Part shown: positions 1 to 7,817 of the stretch, piece by piece | Numbering within the stretch: position 1 is the first letter of the stretch | Layout of the letters: each line of letters starts with the position of its first letter | NCBI GenBank assembly: GCA_000024525.1 | Contig: CP001771.1 | Coordinates: forward strand, 82,937-146,936 | Direction: 5' to 3' | DNA from: Spirosoma linguale DSM 74 | GTDB lineage: Bacteria; Bacteroidota; Bacteroidia; Cytophagales; Spirosomataceae | Length of the DNA: 64,000 nt | Made by a program: the position numbers and the translations under genes | The notes under the pieces: model-generated | The model's input: only the letters and a program-made list of their open reading frames with translations | Database searches by the model: none | Told to the model about the DNA's origin: nothing

Positions 1-348
1 CCTGAAACCGCTCAAACTATCGGCCTGATTGACATTATATGGCTGGAGAAAGGCACAGGACGCATCATCTGCGCCTTTGAGGTAGAAAAAAGTACGTCGA
101 TTTACTCAGGTATCCTGCGACTAACCGATCTGACTTGTTCTTTACCAGACCATGCAACAACGCTCTATCTGGTAGTTCCCGACATCCGACGCAAAGAAGT
201 TGAGATGCAGTTAACACGTCCTTCCATCAGACAGACTAATACGCCAATCCGTTACATCTTGATGTCTGAACTACGCGCCCACTGCGACGCATTATGTCGA
301 TTTGGGGATAGCCACCGGGTATTGGAGAAAATAGCGCGGTCTGTTTGA
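1..348 (+). CDS. PD-(D/E)XK nuclease-like protein, 3' end only
   Basis: The window opens inside a reading frame that ends at TGA 346-348 and gives 115 residues. An Asp in a hydrophobic strand (residue 11, GLIDIIWLE) is followed by AFEVEKST at residues 25-32. This D...ExEK spacing is the catalytic signature of PD-(D/E)XK restriction-type nucleases. After it comes an alpha/beta stretch (YLVVPDIRRKEVEMQL) of the kind that follows such cores. The N-terminus lies outside the window, so substrate and partners cannot be judged. It could be a restriction endonuclease subunit or an orphan defence nuclease; the fold assignment rests on the motif alone. Confidence 0.55.
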   Translation, partial: PETAQTIGLIDIIWLEKGTGRIICAFEVEKSTSIYSGILRLTDLTCSLPDHATTLYLVVPDIRRKEVEMQLTRPSIRQTNTPIRYILMSELRAHCDALCRFGDSHRVLEKIARSV

Positions 349-362
349 ATGCCAACAGCTAA

Positions 363-632
363 TTTGAAGCCGTTATAAACCGAACAAAGGTTGCCACTCG
401 CTATTATGGCCTGTACATTTTCAACGGGGAATATTGTACCCGTTCCGCCAGTAATTACCTCAACGCCGTAGAGGATTTAGAAGACGTAGCCAAACAAGGA
501 GCCGAGCCTTTAGGGGTCTATGATATACACGATTGGCGGTTCGATTGGAAACTGAACGATTCAACTCAGCAACTGGAACACCAAGATCGTGTTTTAGAAC
601 TGACCAACTCGCTACGTCTAAAGCACGTTTAG
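363..632 (+). pseudogene. Unrecognised gene remnant lacking a start codon
   Basis: An 89-residue open frame runs from just after a TAA (360-362) to TAG 630-632. It has no ATG, GTG or TTG near its beginning. The sequence is protein-like: RYYGLYIFNGEYCTRS is followed by a charged C-terminal part with YDIHDWRFDW. It starts 14 bp after the nuclease-like gene ends, on the same strand. I do not recognise the family. The best reading is the 3' remnant of a gene whose 5' part was lost by deletion, though initiation at a rare codon cannot be excluded. Confidence 0.35.
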
Positions 633-664
633 TTTGAGAGACGTAATAGCTTCAACTATCAGGG

Positions 665-1522
665 TTATTCACGAGTGACTTCGCGAATTAAGCGTGTTAG
701 GTCTTGCTCGGACATTCTTGCTTTCACACGTATGCGAAGCAGACGTTGGCCTGCCTTAGCCATGATTTTGTCCTTTATTTGATCCTTAGCTTGCTGCTTT
801 TCACTATCATGATACTCGCTGTCAATCTCCAGCATCTTGAATGGCTTAAACGCATTTTCTGCGTCGAAGACAACGCAATCTACTAAAGCTTTGAAAAAAT
901 AATTTCGCTCGTGCGGTTTCAAAAGGTGTTTGATCTGCTCAAAATCCACCAGTGCCGAAACCGCTACATTTGGGAAGACGAGGTACGTGCTATACACCTC
1001 CCGAACTGCCCGGTAGAATTCATACTCCTGCTTCGATTTGAATAAGCTAATTGTATGGTTTACAGCTTCGACTTCACGGTTTACAGTTACGTGAATCATT
1101 CGTTGCTGACTGTGCTCGACTACTTTAGGCTGTGTCCGTTCAAACTCCTGAAGCAATTCAATACTGACAGACAGATGCGGATATTTCCTGGCATAGAGCA
1201 AAGCTGACTGAACCTGAGTTGAGCGATAGCCAAGTATAATTTTTTCTGCAAGGCGTTCCACATCTACAGGGGGCAAGACAAAGTGAAAATTAGGCCCCGT
1301 GTGAAGCATATGAAATTGCTCTAAATAAAAAAGATAATCAGGGTCTTTGTCAAAGCTACTTCCGTCAATTAATTCCCGGATGAACTGCGATTCAAGAATA
1401 CTCCTCGTAATATCGTCCTGCCGAAGATGATCATAAATCTTGTTATTTTTAAACAACTCGATGAGAGCCATCCAATTACGCTGCTGAAGAAGTTTGAATG
1501 TGGTTTCGCGGTCGTAGAGCAT
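665..1522 (-). CDS. DUF2726-domain protein (nuclease-related)
   Basis: This 285-residue protein has an N-terminal half rich in helices and of unknown role. The C-terminal part from about residue 200 matches the DUF2726 pattern: a phenylalanine-rich strand (YFFKALVDCVVFD), then KMLEIDSEYHD, then DQIKDKIMAKAGQRLLRI. In this family the conserved acidic residues and the closing 'aGq.LLRI' resemble a restriction-endonuclease-like fold, often in accessory DNA. ATG at 1522 is the only sensible start. It is convergent with the remnant before it and divergent from the CoiA-like gene after it, with 81 bp between. Nuclease activity is inference. Confidence 0.6.
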   Translation of the reverse strand: MLYDRETTFKLLQQRNWMALIELFKNNKIYDHLRQDDITRSILESQFIRELIDGSSFDKDPDYLFYLEQFHMLHTGPNFHFVLPPVDVERLAEKIILGYRSTQVQSALLYARKYPHLSVSIELLQEFERTQPKVVEHSQQRMIHVTVNREVEAVNHTISLFKSKQEYEFYRAVREVYSTYLVFPNVAVSALVDFEQIKHLLKPHERNYFFKALVDCVVFDAENAFKPFKMLEIDSEYHDSEKQQAKDQIKDKIMAKAGQRLLRIRVKARMSEQDLTRLIREVTRE

Positions 1523-1603
1523 TTATTTTATTAATTGGGCTGTGAAGATAACTGTTTCCCTTCGGTTTAAGGATGTAGCATTTTCTTTCGATTCGACACT
1601 TAA

Positions 1604-3199
1604 ATGAAAGGATTTCAATTCACCATTCCGTCAGTATTAGACTGTGAAACAGGCGAGGAGGTTTTCGCAGGACCATTTTTCAGCCAGGACGAAGCTGCTA
1701 TTTTCGAGATACGCAGACAGTTAGAAGATGCTATCCGTAACCGACGCGACCCTAAATACAAATGCTACTACTGCAATCAGCTTATCAAGATTCGGGGTAA
1801 AGCCGAAAACGAGACAAAGCTAAAGCGGATGCACTTTGCCCATCAGTGGGACAGCGACGATTGCCCCATAAAGACCAGCCAGGCGTTTACCCAACAACAG
1901 ATTCGGGCTATCAAATACAATGGTCAGAAAGAAAGCAAGCTGCACGAAAGAACAAAGGAGTTGGTAGCAGCCTCTTTGGAATCGAATCGGTTGACAAATA
2001 AAGGTATAACTGAGGTGGCTACCGAAACGGTTAGGCGGGATACCTCTGGACTATTGACCTGGCGTAAGCCCGATGTGAGCGCGGTTTATCACTTGCGTCA
2101 AGTCGTGTTTGAGATTCAGCTTTCAACTACGTTTTTGAGTGTCATTGCAGATCGGGAATACTTTTACCAACAAAATCAGACGTTTATAATCTGGATTTTC
2201 AAATTCTTCTCCGATGAGTTCGACAAATAACGATTCACCGAGAAAGACGTTTTCTACGGAAATAATCAGAATGCGTTTGTTTTTGATGGAGAAGCTATCA
2301 ATGAGTCCAAACGCCAACATGACCTTATCCTTAAATGCCTGTACCGTGAACCTTACCGATCTGGTCAGCAGATAGCTTACCGTTGGCAGGAACGGTTTGT
2401 CGGCCTGCACGACTTAACGTTCGATGATAAGACCTACAAAGTGTTCCTGTTTGATGTAGAAGGTGCTACCAAGTCGATTAAGCAAGAAATTGACGACGAG
2501 GAACGGGCCGAATGGGTGCGGCAACACGAAATTGAGCAACGGCAGCAGATATATGAGCAACGCCGACAGGCTTACCAAGAAGAACTTGAAGAAGGCTTCT
2601 CCCGCGCCCGCTCGTCGGTTCTTCAAACACTTAACGAGGTACAGGCTTATCCCGAACGACGAAGCCCTTTACTGAATGAGTTTTCCGCCTTTTCGCTGGA
2701 TACGTATGGAAATTTGTTTACCCTGTTTGGACAAGATCAAGGGTATCAGCCTACAGAGAAAGACAAATCTTTTTTAAGAATAGCTTTTGAGCGCGAACGT
2801 CTGAATCGTTCTCACCTGGATCGGACTGATTTGTTAACGTGTTTGTGTCTGGCAACCTGTCTGATTAAAGTTAAAAGCCCTCAAAAAGCTCACCGTTTAA
2901 AGAAGGTGTACGGAATCGTGTTTGTTCTCTTATCGGTCAAATTAGACTGTGTGATTGGGCAAAGTTTTCAGAAAGTGGTGCAAGTGGCTCACACTGTCTT
3001 TCCGGGCAAAGAGTCTTTCGCCCACTTATTTATGAAGGCCATAGAACGCTATCCAAGCCCAAATCTACAAAAACAAGATGAGCGTTCAGGGGGAAAACTG
3101 GCTAAGAAGATAGAGGCTTTTCAGCAAAAAAACGTCGAGCCAGACCAAAGCTACGATGACGTTTTCAGGCTGTTATTTCCTGAGCTTTTTGCTCAATAA
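1604..3199 (+). pseudogene. CoiA-like / DUF6035-like protein interrupted by an in-frame stop
   Basis: One continuous frame from ATG 1604 to TAA 3199 would encode 531 residues, but a TAA at 2228-2230 splits it. Codons flow on without another stop (RFTEKDVFYG follows directly), so a CAA-to-TAA change is the simplest cause. The first part carries a CxxC pair (CYYCNQ), an HFAH motif and a later FEIQLSTT strand. This layout is seen in CoiA-type proteins, with a zinc-like head and a nuclease-like core. The second part is a charged helical region followed by a globular C-terminus. A restart at ATG 2441 could yield a C-terminal fragment. The family name is tentative; the interruption is seen directly. 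Confidence 0.6.
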
Positions 3200-3215
3200 A
3201 CGGCCTTAATCGATT

Positions 3216-3836
3216 TTATTTATTCCAAGACTTCGGCTTATAACCTACCTCCTGCCACGAGCGTAATAGGCGTTGATATTTACGTCGGCCATAATCCAGA
3301 AAAATGCTGTCGGCGGCAACCTCTACAACGTACAGGTTATGGGGCTTCTGCTTCTGAATACCTAAGATAATGAACTGGTCAGCACACTCCCCGGCCTGTC
3401 GGCACCCATCGAGGTAGAAAGCCGCCTGACGGTCATAGTCATATCGGTAACAGTTACTAACGAATTCATTCTGACTCCGGGCTGAGGTCGTTTTTACGTC
3501 AAGGATTAGCCGTTCGTCCGGTACACGCATATCTATTCGGGCTTTGCAGGGTAAGCCGGTCGGTTCATCATCCCACAGTTGGGCCGTTTCGACCTGCGCC
3601 GACTCCATCAACCGACAGAATAAAGAGTTGGCCCGAACTACGTCGAGCATTCGCTTTTGTGCAGTGGCTCCTTTGCCGGTCGGTACTACGTCGGTTTCGA
3701 GCAGTAGTAAATCATGAAATCGGGTGCCGAATTCTTGCGCCGGGCTTGATTGAAAATTCGGCTTGCCAAACAGATGGTTTTTGAGTTCAGTAAGGTCGCT
3801 GTTGGCAATTCGTGGTAAGCTGCGGTAATCGTTCAT
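3216..3836 (-). CDS. PD-(D/E)XK nuclease-like protein (DUF3799/RecE-like)
   Basis: From ATG 3836 this gives 206 residues; the longer frame to 3911 only adds residues overlapping the upstream gene. It opens with a short helix-rich segment (MNDYRSLPRIANSDLTELKN) and a GTRFHDLLL strand-helix, as in phage and plasmid exonucleases of the DUF3799 type. The core shows ARIDMRV (Asp about 102), then LILDVKTT (Asp113, Lys115), then RQAAFYLDG (Gln/Tyr helix), the order of the RecB/RecE-like catalytic site. Such proteins degrade double-stranded DNA for recombination, usually with a single-strand annealing partner. The partner may be one of the unrecognised neighbours. It is the last gene of the minus-strand cluster. 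Confidence 0.7.
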   Translation of the reverse strand: MNDYRSLPRIANSDLTELKNHLFGKPNFQSSPAQEFGTRFHDLLLLETDVVPTGKGATAQKRMLDVVRANSLFCRLMESAQVETAQLWDDEPTGLPCKARIDMRVPDERLILDVKTTSARSQNEFVSNCYRYDYDRQAAFYLDGCRQAGECADQFIILGIQKQKPHNLYVVEVAADSIFLDYGRRKYQRLLRSWQEVGYKPKSWNK

Positions 3837-3864
3837 TAGACAAAAGAATAGAAGGGAAGAAAAA

Positions 3865-3890
3865 GCCGGGCGGTGGAGTTGCCGCCCGGT
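3865..3890 (-). terminator. Intergenic hairpin with T tract
   Basis: A GC-rich stem (GCCGGGCGG paired with CCGCCCGG) with an 8-nt loop lies between the DUF3846-like gene and the nuclease gene. On the minus strand it is followed by TTTTTCTTCCC, so it looks like an intrinsic terminator or attenuator 28 bp before the next start codon. It is one of three GC-rich intergenic hairpins in this cluster. Confidence 0.6.
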
Positions 3891-3901
3891 TCCGGTCAAA
3901 G

Positions 3902-4273
3902 TCACTCCCACGACACCACATTCATAAACGGCTCCGTCCGAATCTCACCTAAGAACTTAGTCAGATTCCGTACTTGTTGAAGTGTCAATTTTGGTTCGAT
4001 GGTACGACCATTACTGTTAGAGCCAACTACGAGAGCAATACCATGAATACAGTGAAGAAAATACGCAAACTTGAAAGCTGGCGGCTGCGGGTCGGTCAAT
4101 AAGGCTTCGTCGTCCACGATCAGCGCGTCACCATTCGGCATCCGACACACAAAGTCGATGGTACGGCAACCAATATGCTTGTAAAGAGCCGACAAATGGT
4201 TGGCTTCAATCTCAACTTCTTCGATAGTTCGTTTGGTGGGGTCGATACTGATGGCCTTAATTAACTTGCTCAT
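3902..4273 (-). CDS. DUF3846-like small plasmid/phage protein
   Basis: The protein has 123 residues. The N-terminus, KAISIDPTKRTIEEVEI, and the middle, GDALIVDDEALL, match the pattern of DUF3846, a family of small proteins of unknown function common on plasmids, phages and conjugative elements. No catalytic motif or membrane segment is visible. The ATG at 4273 sits 41 bp after the stop of the previous gene. The cluster organisation suggests a DNA-maintenance or early-transfer role, but nothing in the sequence proves it. Confidence 0.6.
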   Translation of the reverse strand: MSKLIKAISIDPTKRTIEEVEIEANHLSALYKHIGCRTIDFVCRMPNGDALIVDDEALLTDPQPPAFKFAYFLHCIHGIALVVGSNSNGRTIEPKLTLQQVRNLTKFLGEIRTEPFMNVVSWE

Positions 4274-4314
4274 GATGATCCGCCACTGCGGTCGTTTACT
4301 GTCGGTTATTTTGT

Positions 4315-4476
4315 TTACTGCTGGTACCCGAAGGTTTTAAAATCGGTCTCGTCGGTCAGGATGATACAGCGGTTTCCGGCATCGTCCCAAGCATCATAGC
4401 AATACATTCGGGCAATCTCGCGGGGGCTGAAAGCAGTCTGGTAAGCGGTTCCGTCGTTTTTAGTGAATGCGTACAT
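4315..4476 (-). CDS. Small hypothetical protein
   Basis: I place the start at ATG 4476, giving 53 residues (MYAFTKNDGTAYQTAFSPRE...). The upstream extension to 4563 would run through a hairpin and overlap the preceding gene. The protein is soluble and aromatic-rich (RMYCYDAWDD) and ends FKTFGYQQ. I do not recognise the family. Its arrangement, with a hairpin just upstream and no gene on the other strand, matches its neighbours and supports it being real. Confidence 0.5.
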   Translation of the reverse strand: MYAFTKNDGTAYQTAFSPREIARMYCYDAWDDAGNRCIILTDETDFKTFGYQQ

Positions 4477-4493
4477 GGCTGAGGAAAGAAATA

Positions 4494-4516
4494 GACCGGG
4501 ACGGATTGCCCCGGTC
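4494..4516 (-). terminator. Intergenic hairpin
   Basis: GACCGGG and CCCGGTC pair perfectly across a 9-nt loop in the short gap between two minus-strand genes. On the minus strand TATTTCTTTCC follows, then the ATG at 4476. It may be a leaky terminator or a 5' leader structure, like the hairpins at 3865 and 5207. Confidence 0.5.
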
Positions 4517-4534
4517 TGTGATTGGACAGTTAAG

Positions 4535-5185
4535 CTACCGGGCAATCGCTTTTTGCTGGTCAATGGTCAAAAACCCGTACAGGTGAGAGGTCTTGAACCG
4601 GGCAGGGTCAGTTAAGGTGTCCTGCCGGAAAATTGGGTTCTCCTGCGCGAACTCCTGACGTTGCTTAGTCAGATCGGTATCAGCCAATTCATACCGGAAT
4701 TGGGCAATGTAATACACCCCTTTCGGCTGAATCTTCGTATTTTCCTTCCGCTCGGCGGTTGCGGTCAGCACTACGTTAGCCAATGAATAATCGTCGTAAT
4801 ACAGTGGCTCGATCAGGCGAAAGATATTATCGACAGAATACCCGTGAAACAGGACAGTAGCAACGCATTTCTGCTCGTCAATAAAGAACAATTCGGCCCA
4901 TTGCTTGGCTGGCTGATTCAGGATGCTATCAGTAAAGATGCGCCATGCAATCGGCTGGAAGGTCAGCGACCGGCCTATCTTCTCGGTGCCATTGATGGAG
5001 AAAACGCCTTCCTTAGCATCGAAACGGTAGTTTCTTGGATGGCCTTCCAGATACTTGTATTTGCTGACTACATCGCCGGTTTGCTGGTTGACAGTTTGCC
5101 ATGATTTGATGCCGGTTATTGGCTCCATTGTTTGAGGGTCGAGGACGCGGGCGGTTTCCATAAGTTTGAGGATGTTAGATTGCAT
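4535..5185 (-). CDS. Conserved-type hypothetical protein of the plasmid small-gene cluster
   Basis: The protein has 216 residues and no signal peptide or membrane segment. It begins MQSNILKLMETARVLDPQTM and contains several beta-rich stretches (GVFSINGTEKIGRSLTFQP; ANVVLTATAERKE). That composition would suit a compact DNA-binding or assembly protein, but I recognise no family. Its place upstream of a RecE-like nuclease makes a recombination or single-strand-binding partner thinkable; that is only context. The start at 5185 is the first ATG after the hairpin at 5207-5237. Confidence 0.55.
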   Translation of the reverse strand: MQSNILKLMETARVLDPQTMEPITGIKSWQTVNQQTGDVVSKYKYLEGHPRNYRFDAKEGVFSINGTEKIGRSLTFQPIAWRIFTDSILNQPAKQWAELFFIDEQKCVATVLFHGYSVDNIFRLIEPLYYDDYSLANVVLTATAERKENTKIQPKGVYYIAQFRYELADTDLTKQRQEFAQENPIFRQDTLTDPARFKTSHLYGFLTIDQQKAIAR

Positions 5186-5206
5186 CGTTGTTGGTCAGAT
5201 TCTGTT

Positions 5207-5237
5207 ACCTGCCCCGGCCTAATCCACCGGGGCAGGT
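5207..5237 (-). promoter_or_regulatory. 11-bp perfect hairpin in the 5' leader
   Basis: ACCTGCCCCGG and CCGGGGCAGGT form an 11-bp perfect stem around a 9-nt loop. It lies between the stop of the 5245-5523 gene and the ATG at 5185. There is no T run after it on the minus strand, so it is less like a terminator than the hairpin at 3865. It could be a transcript-stabilising element, processing site or translational control structure. Confidence 0.5.
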
Positions 5238-5244
5238 ATTGGCG

Positions 5245-5523
5245 TTAGTTGAGGGGAGAGAAAAGAAAGTCCGTTATGTAGCTCATAGGGTTTGCCTTTT
5301 CCTGCTGCGTAGCTAATCCCAACTGACGAAGGGCGAAACCTTTGGCGTTGTTAAACTCCTGCTCTGTAATCAGTACATTACCCGTTTGCAGCGCACCACT
5401 TATACCCTCGTAGCGTTCAATGCGCTCCCTCCCTCCTACTGTGCTACATAGTTCTACCTGCTGGTTTTGTACATCGACAGCGTAGAAGAAATTAGCAATG
5501 CTGTGTTTCAAATAGAGTTTCAT
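5245..5523 (-). CDS. Small hypothetical protein, first gene of the minus-strand cluster
   Basis: A 92-residue soluble protein starting MKLYLKHSIANFFYAVDVQNQQVE. It alternates strands and helices and has no recognised motif. It faces away from parA and shares its AT-rich control region, so it is probably co-regulated with the transfer genes. The five minus-strand genes that begin here are spaced closely with hairpins in most gaps. Function unknown. Confidence 0.55.
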   Translation of the reverse strand: MKLYLKHSIANFFYAVDVQNQQVELCSTVGGRERIERYEGISGALQTGNVLITEQEFNNAKGFALRQLGLATQQEKANPMSYITDFLFSPLN

Positions 5524-5562
5524 ACGTGCTGTTGTTGTCGTTGTTTAACTCTATAAATATAC

Positions 5563-5600
5563 GTCATTATATTGTGATAATAAAATATTGATATAATGAC
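5563..5600. promoter_or_regulatory. Inverted repeat (putative operator) in the divergent control region
   Basis: GTCATTATAT (5563-5572) and ATATAATGAC (5591-5600) are perfect inverted copies separated by 18 bp. They lie 40-77 bp upstream of the minus-strand gene start at 5523. TATATTTA, close to the Bacteroidota -7 box, reads on the minus strand beside it, so a repressor bound here would cover the promoter. Confidence 0.5.
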
Positions 5601-5683
5601 TATTAGCCCTTTATGCGTAAGCCCAACTTTTTTTCCCTTCTATTCTATCTTTATAAACTTTTGTCTGTCAATTAATTGCACAA

Positions 5684-5723
5684 AATATAATCAAACAGCA
5701 CGAGGGTGCTGTTTGATTATATT
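5684..5723. promoter_or_regulatory. 18-bp perfect inverted repeat upstream of parA
   Basis: Two 18-bp arms (5684-5701 and 5706-5723; core AATCAAACAGCAC / GTGCTGTTTGATT) flank the loop GAGG. They lie 64 bp before the parA ATG. There is no T tract, so an operator or centromere-like site is likelier than a terminator. A further motif, ATATCAATAT, occurs just downstream near 5745 and in inverse orientation near 5585. ParA-type regulators often bind such sites, but no ParB is obvious except perhaps the next gene. Confidence 0.6.
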
Positions 5724-5786
5724 GATAAACCACATTACCAGTATATCAATATATTGCTTTACTTGCAGCCGAATAAACCTTTTTCA

Positions 5787-6446
5787 ATGGAAGACATACG
5801 AATCATATCGGTCTGCTCACAGAAGGGGGGCAGCGGGAAATCAGCAATTACAGCCTGGTTGGCTAATAGCCTTTGCCGGGAAGGGAAACGGGTACTGGTG
5901 TTGGATGCCGATGGTCAGCGAACCATTGCCAAGCTACGAGGGCGCGAGGTTGACCGACTCGGTGAACCAGAAAAAGCCTGCGAGGTGATGGCCACCGACG
6001 ACGTAGCAACCGTACTCGATGAACGCTACGAGGACTTCGATGTCATCTTTCTGGACCTCCCCCGGATGACTGGCCCCGACGAGGCGGTAATGGCCCTTAC
6101 TTTTTGTGACAGCATCCTCGTCCCAATTCGCCTTGGCGACTCCGACGTACTATCCGCTTTCGAGTTTATCAAGGCAGCTAAGAAGATGGGCGACATTCGC
6201 CGGGAACGCGGGTTTGACTTTAACATCTTCGGGGTGCAGAACTTCCGGCAACCCAACCTGCGCGAAAACAACGACATTAACCGGTATGCCGAAATGCTCG
6301 ACATTACCATTTTCGACAATGCCCTACCCAACCGGGCTGACTTCATGCGCGTAGGAACCATCGACTGCCCGTCAGATTATTCGAGCATTGCCGAGGTGTA
6401 CAAAGCGTTCTATCAGGAATTTAAACAGCGATACCAAATCACGTAA
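5787..6446 (+). CDS. parA: ParA/TraA-like partition ATPase
   Basis: I choose ATG 5787 (219 residues), because the longer frame from 5706 would read through the inverted repeat. The deviant Walker A box KGGSGKS (residues 13-19) defines the ParA/MinD family. It is followed by VLVLDADGQ and a FDVIFLDLPRM Walker B-type strand. Members are dimerising ATPases that bind DNA and position plasmids or conjugation machinery. In Bacteroides-type conjugative elements a TraA of this family heads the transfer operon, exactly its position here. The next gene begins 3 bp later and is probably its partner. It may also repress its own promoter. Confidence 0.85.
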   Translation: MEDIRIISVCSQKGGSGKSAITAWLANSLCREGKRVLVLDADGQRTIAKLRGREVDRLGEPEKACEVMATDDVATVLDERYEDFDVIFLDLPRMTGPDEAVMALTFCDSILVPIRLGDSDVLSAFEFIKAAKKMGDIRRERGFDFNIFGVQNFRQPNLRENNDINRYAEMLDITIFDNALPNRADFMRVGTIDCPSDYSSIAEVYKAFYQEFKQRYQIT

Positions 6447-6449
6447 GTC

Positions 6450-6788
6450 ATGGCAAAAAATAAACGCCCCTTCTCCTCGTTTTTGGAGAACCCAGATACC
6501 AACAAAGCGGTACAGGAAGCCCTACACGCCCCTGCTCAGTTACCGGGTCAGGAAGCTGCACCGGAGCCGTCCGCCGTTGAGCCTGCTCCTCAGCCGGTAG
6601 CCGAGGTAAAAAAAGAAAAGGATGAAGAGGGCTACCAGGTCATTACCATCCGTCGGTCAGTACACCGGCTGCTAAAAATGGCTTCGGTGCATTATGGCGT
6701 AGAAATCAGGGAGATAGCTTCCGAAGCTCTTGCCGCTGATCCGCGCGTTCAGAATATGGTGGCATTACTTGAAAAAAATAAACTGTAA
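6450..6788 (+). CDS. ParA-partner / TraB-like small DNA-binding protein
   Basis: The protein has 112 residues. Its first 60 are Pro/Glu/Ala-rich and probably disordered. A compact C-terminal domain follows: GYQVITIRRSVHRLLKMASVH is a strand plus helix resembling ribbon-helix-helix or DUF3408-type TraB proteins. Its start is 3 bp after parA stops, so the two are translationally linked. This supports a role as ParA stimulator and site-binding protein. It lacks a full ParB nuclease-like domain, and no specific family can be claimed from sight. Confidence 0.55.
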   Translation: MAKNKRPFSSFLENPDTNKAVQEALHAPAQLPGQEAAPEPSAVEPAPQPVAEVKKEKDEEGYQVITIRRSVHRLLKMASVHYGVEIREIASEALAADPRVQNMVALLEKNKL

Positions 6789-6842
6789 TTTGTCCCTAAA
6801 TAGAGACGTTTTTGGGTTTTGTGTTTTAGATTTGTACTCAAG

Positions 6843-7283
6843 ATGATGCTCGAAACAGCCGCATACTTGGGTACAAGTCTTTTTTTTGGCCTATTAGTCT
6901 TGTTTTTCTATCGGAACAATAAGAAATCTAACCAGCCAAAACAAAAGCCAATAACGGTGCCACTACAGACAGACCGAACGTCATTGTTAGAAGGTCAACG
7001 GAAGGCTGTAGCTGACCGTCGAAACCGACTAAAAAGCGAACCGGATTCTAAACCACCCGAACGGGTGAAGCCACCTAATGAAACCCGGCCCGCTCCGGTT
7101 TCTGAAGAGCCAATCGAAAGTGGCTTTGGTGAGGACTTAGGTTCAGCGTTGACGCTGGACCAGAATTCGACAACTACTGAGAAAGTAAAGCGTACCTGGA
7201 ACACCGGCCGATCAAGGTTTGCCGCCTTGCAGGATGCGGCCGACCAGTTTAAGGACATATACAACCGTAACAGTCAGCTATAA
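6843..7283 (+). CDS. Single-pass membrane protein of the transfer operon
   Basis: From ATG 6843 this gives 146 residues. An N-terminal membrane helix (residues about 5-24, AAYLGTSLFFGLLVLFFY) is followed by a long polar, proline-rich cytoplasmic tail (RVKPPNETRPAPVSEEP) and a C-terminal helix rich in Ala/Gln/Asp. It lies between the ParA pair and traE, where Bacteroides elements carry poorly conserved TraC/TraD genes. No homology is recognisable. A tether between the ParA system and the membrane pore would fit the topology; that is inference. Confidence 0.5.
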   Translation: MMLETAAYLGTSLFFGLLVLFFYRNNKKSNQPKQKPITVPLQTDRTSLLEGQRKAVADRRNRLKSEPDSKPPERVKPPNETRPAPVSEEPIESGFGEDLGSALTLDQNSTTTEKVKRTWNTGRSRFAALQDAADQFKDIYNRNSQL

Positions 7284-7480
7284 TGAAAAAGTACCTCCCC
7301 CGTCCGCCCTTGTCTTAACGGACAATACCACTTCCCAAAACTTGGGCGCGGCTGATGGCAACCGCAGTGCCGAGAAGTTAAACGTATATACCTATACGTA
7401 AGGGAAAGCTATGCCTTAACATGGGGCTTTTTGAACAGCATCAAACAACCAATTACATAACCTAAAACAAATCGCTTACC
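7284..7480 (+). other. Gene-free gap before traE
   Basis: About 200 bp without a credible gene; only an 11-codon frame starts at 7283. An AT-rich patch (7430-7480) precedes the traE ATG and may hold a second promoter for the pore genes, but I see no convincing -7/-33 pair. Confidence 0.4.
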
Positions 7481-7813
7481 ATGAAAAAGTCGGTAATCTT
7501 TACGACTACGGCACTGCTGTGCCTTGTATCAATGAATCTGCTGGCCCAGCCGGGTAGCAGCGGGGAAGTTTCGCAGGCCCTGACGGGCTATTACAACACC
7601 ATCGTTACTATTGGTAACGTGATTTTCGGTATCCTGATGGTCATTGGTGTGGTGAAGGTTGTTTCAGCCTTCATCAGCAACTCGCCAAACTCCGTTCGGA
7701 ACTTGCTCTATCTCGTTGTCGGAGCCATTATCTGGTTTGGATTCAACCTGATCGTCAACGATGTACAGACAACATCGGGCGGTTCAACGGGCGGCTACAC
7801 CTTGACGCGATAG
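7481..7813 (+). CDS. traE: Conjugal transfer protein TraE (DUF4134)
   Basis: A 110-residue protein with an N-terminal signal-like segment ending LLAQ, then two membrane helices (about residues 39-61 and 69-90). The motif SQALTGYYNTIVTIGNVIFGILMVIG is shortened here to its recognisable parts ALTGYY and GNVIFGILMVIGVVKV. These features and the length fit DUF4134, the TraE subunit of Bacteroidota conjugation systems, which is pilin-like (VirB2-like) in topology. It is the first gene of the closely packed traEFG block, 4 bp before traF. Confidence 0.85.
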   Translation: MKKSVIFTTTALLCLVSMNLLAQPGSSGEVSQALTGYYNTIVTIGNVIFGILMVIGVVKVVSAFISNSPNSVRNLLYLVVGAIIWFGFNLIVNDVQTTSGGSTGGYTLTR

Positions 7814-7817
7814 GTTT

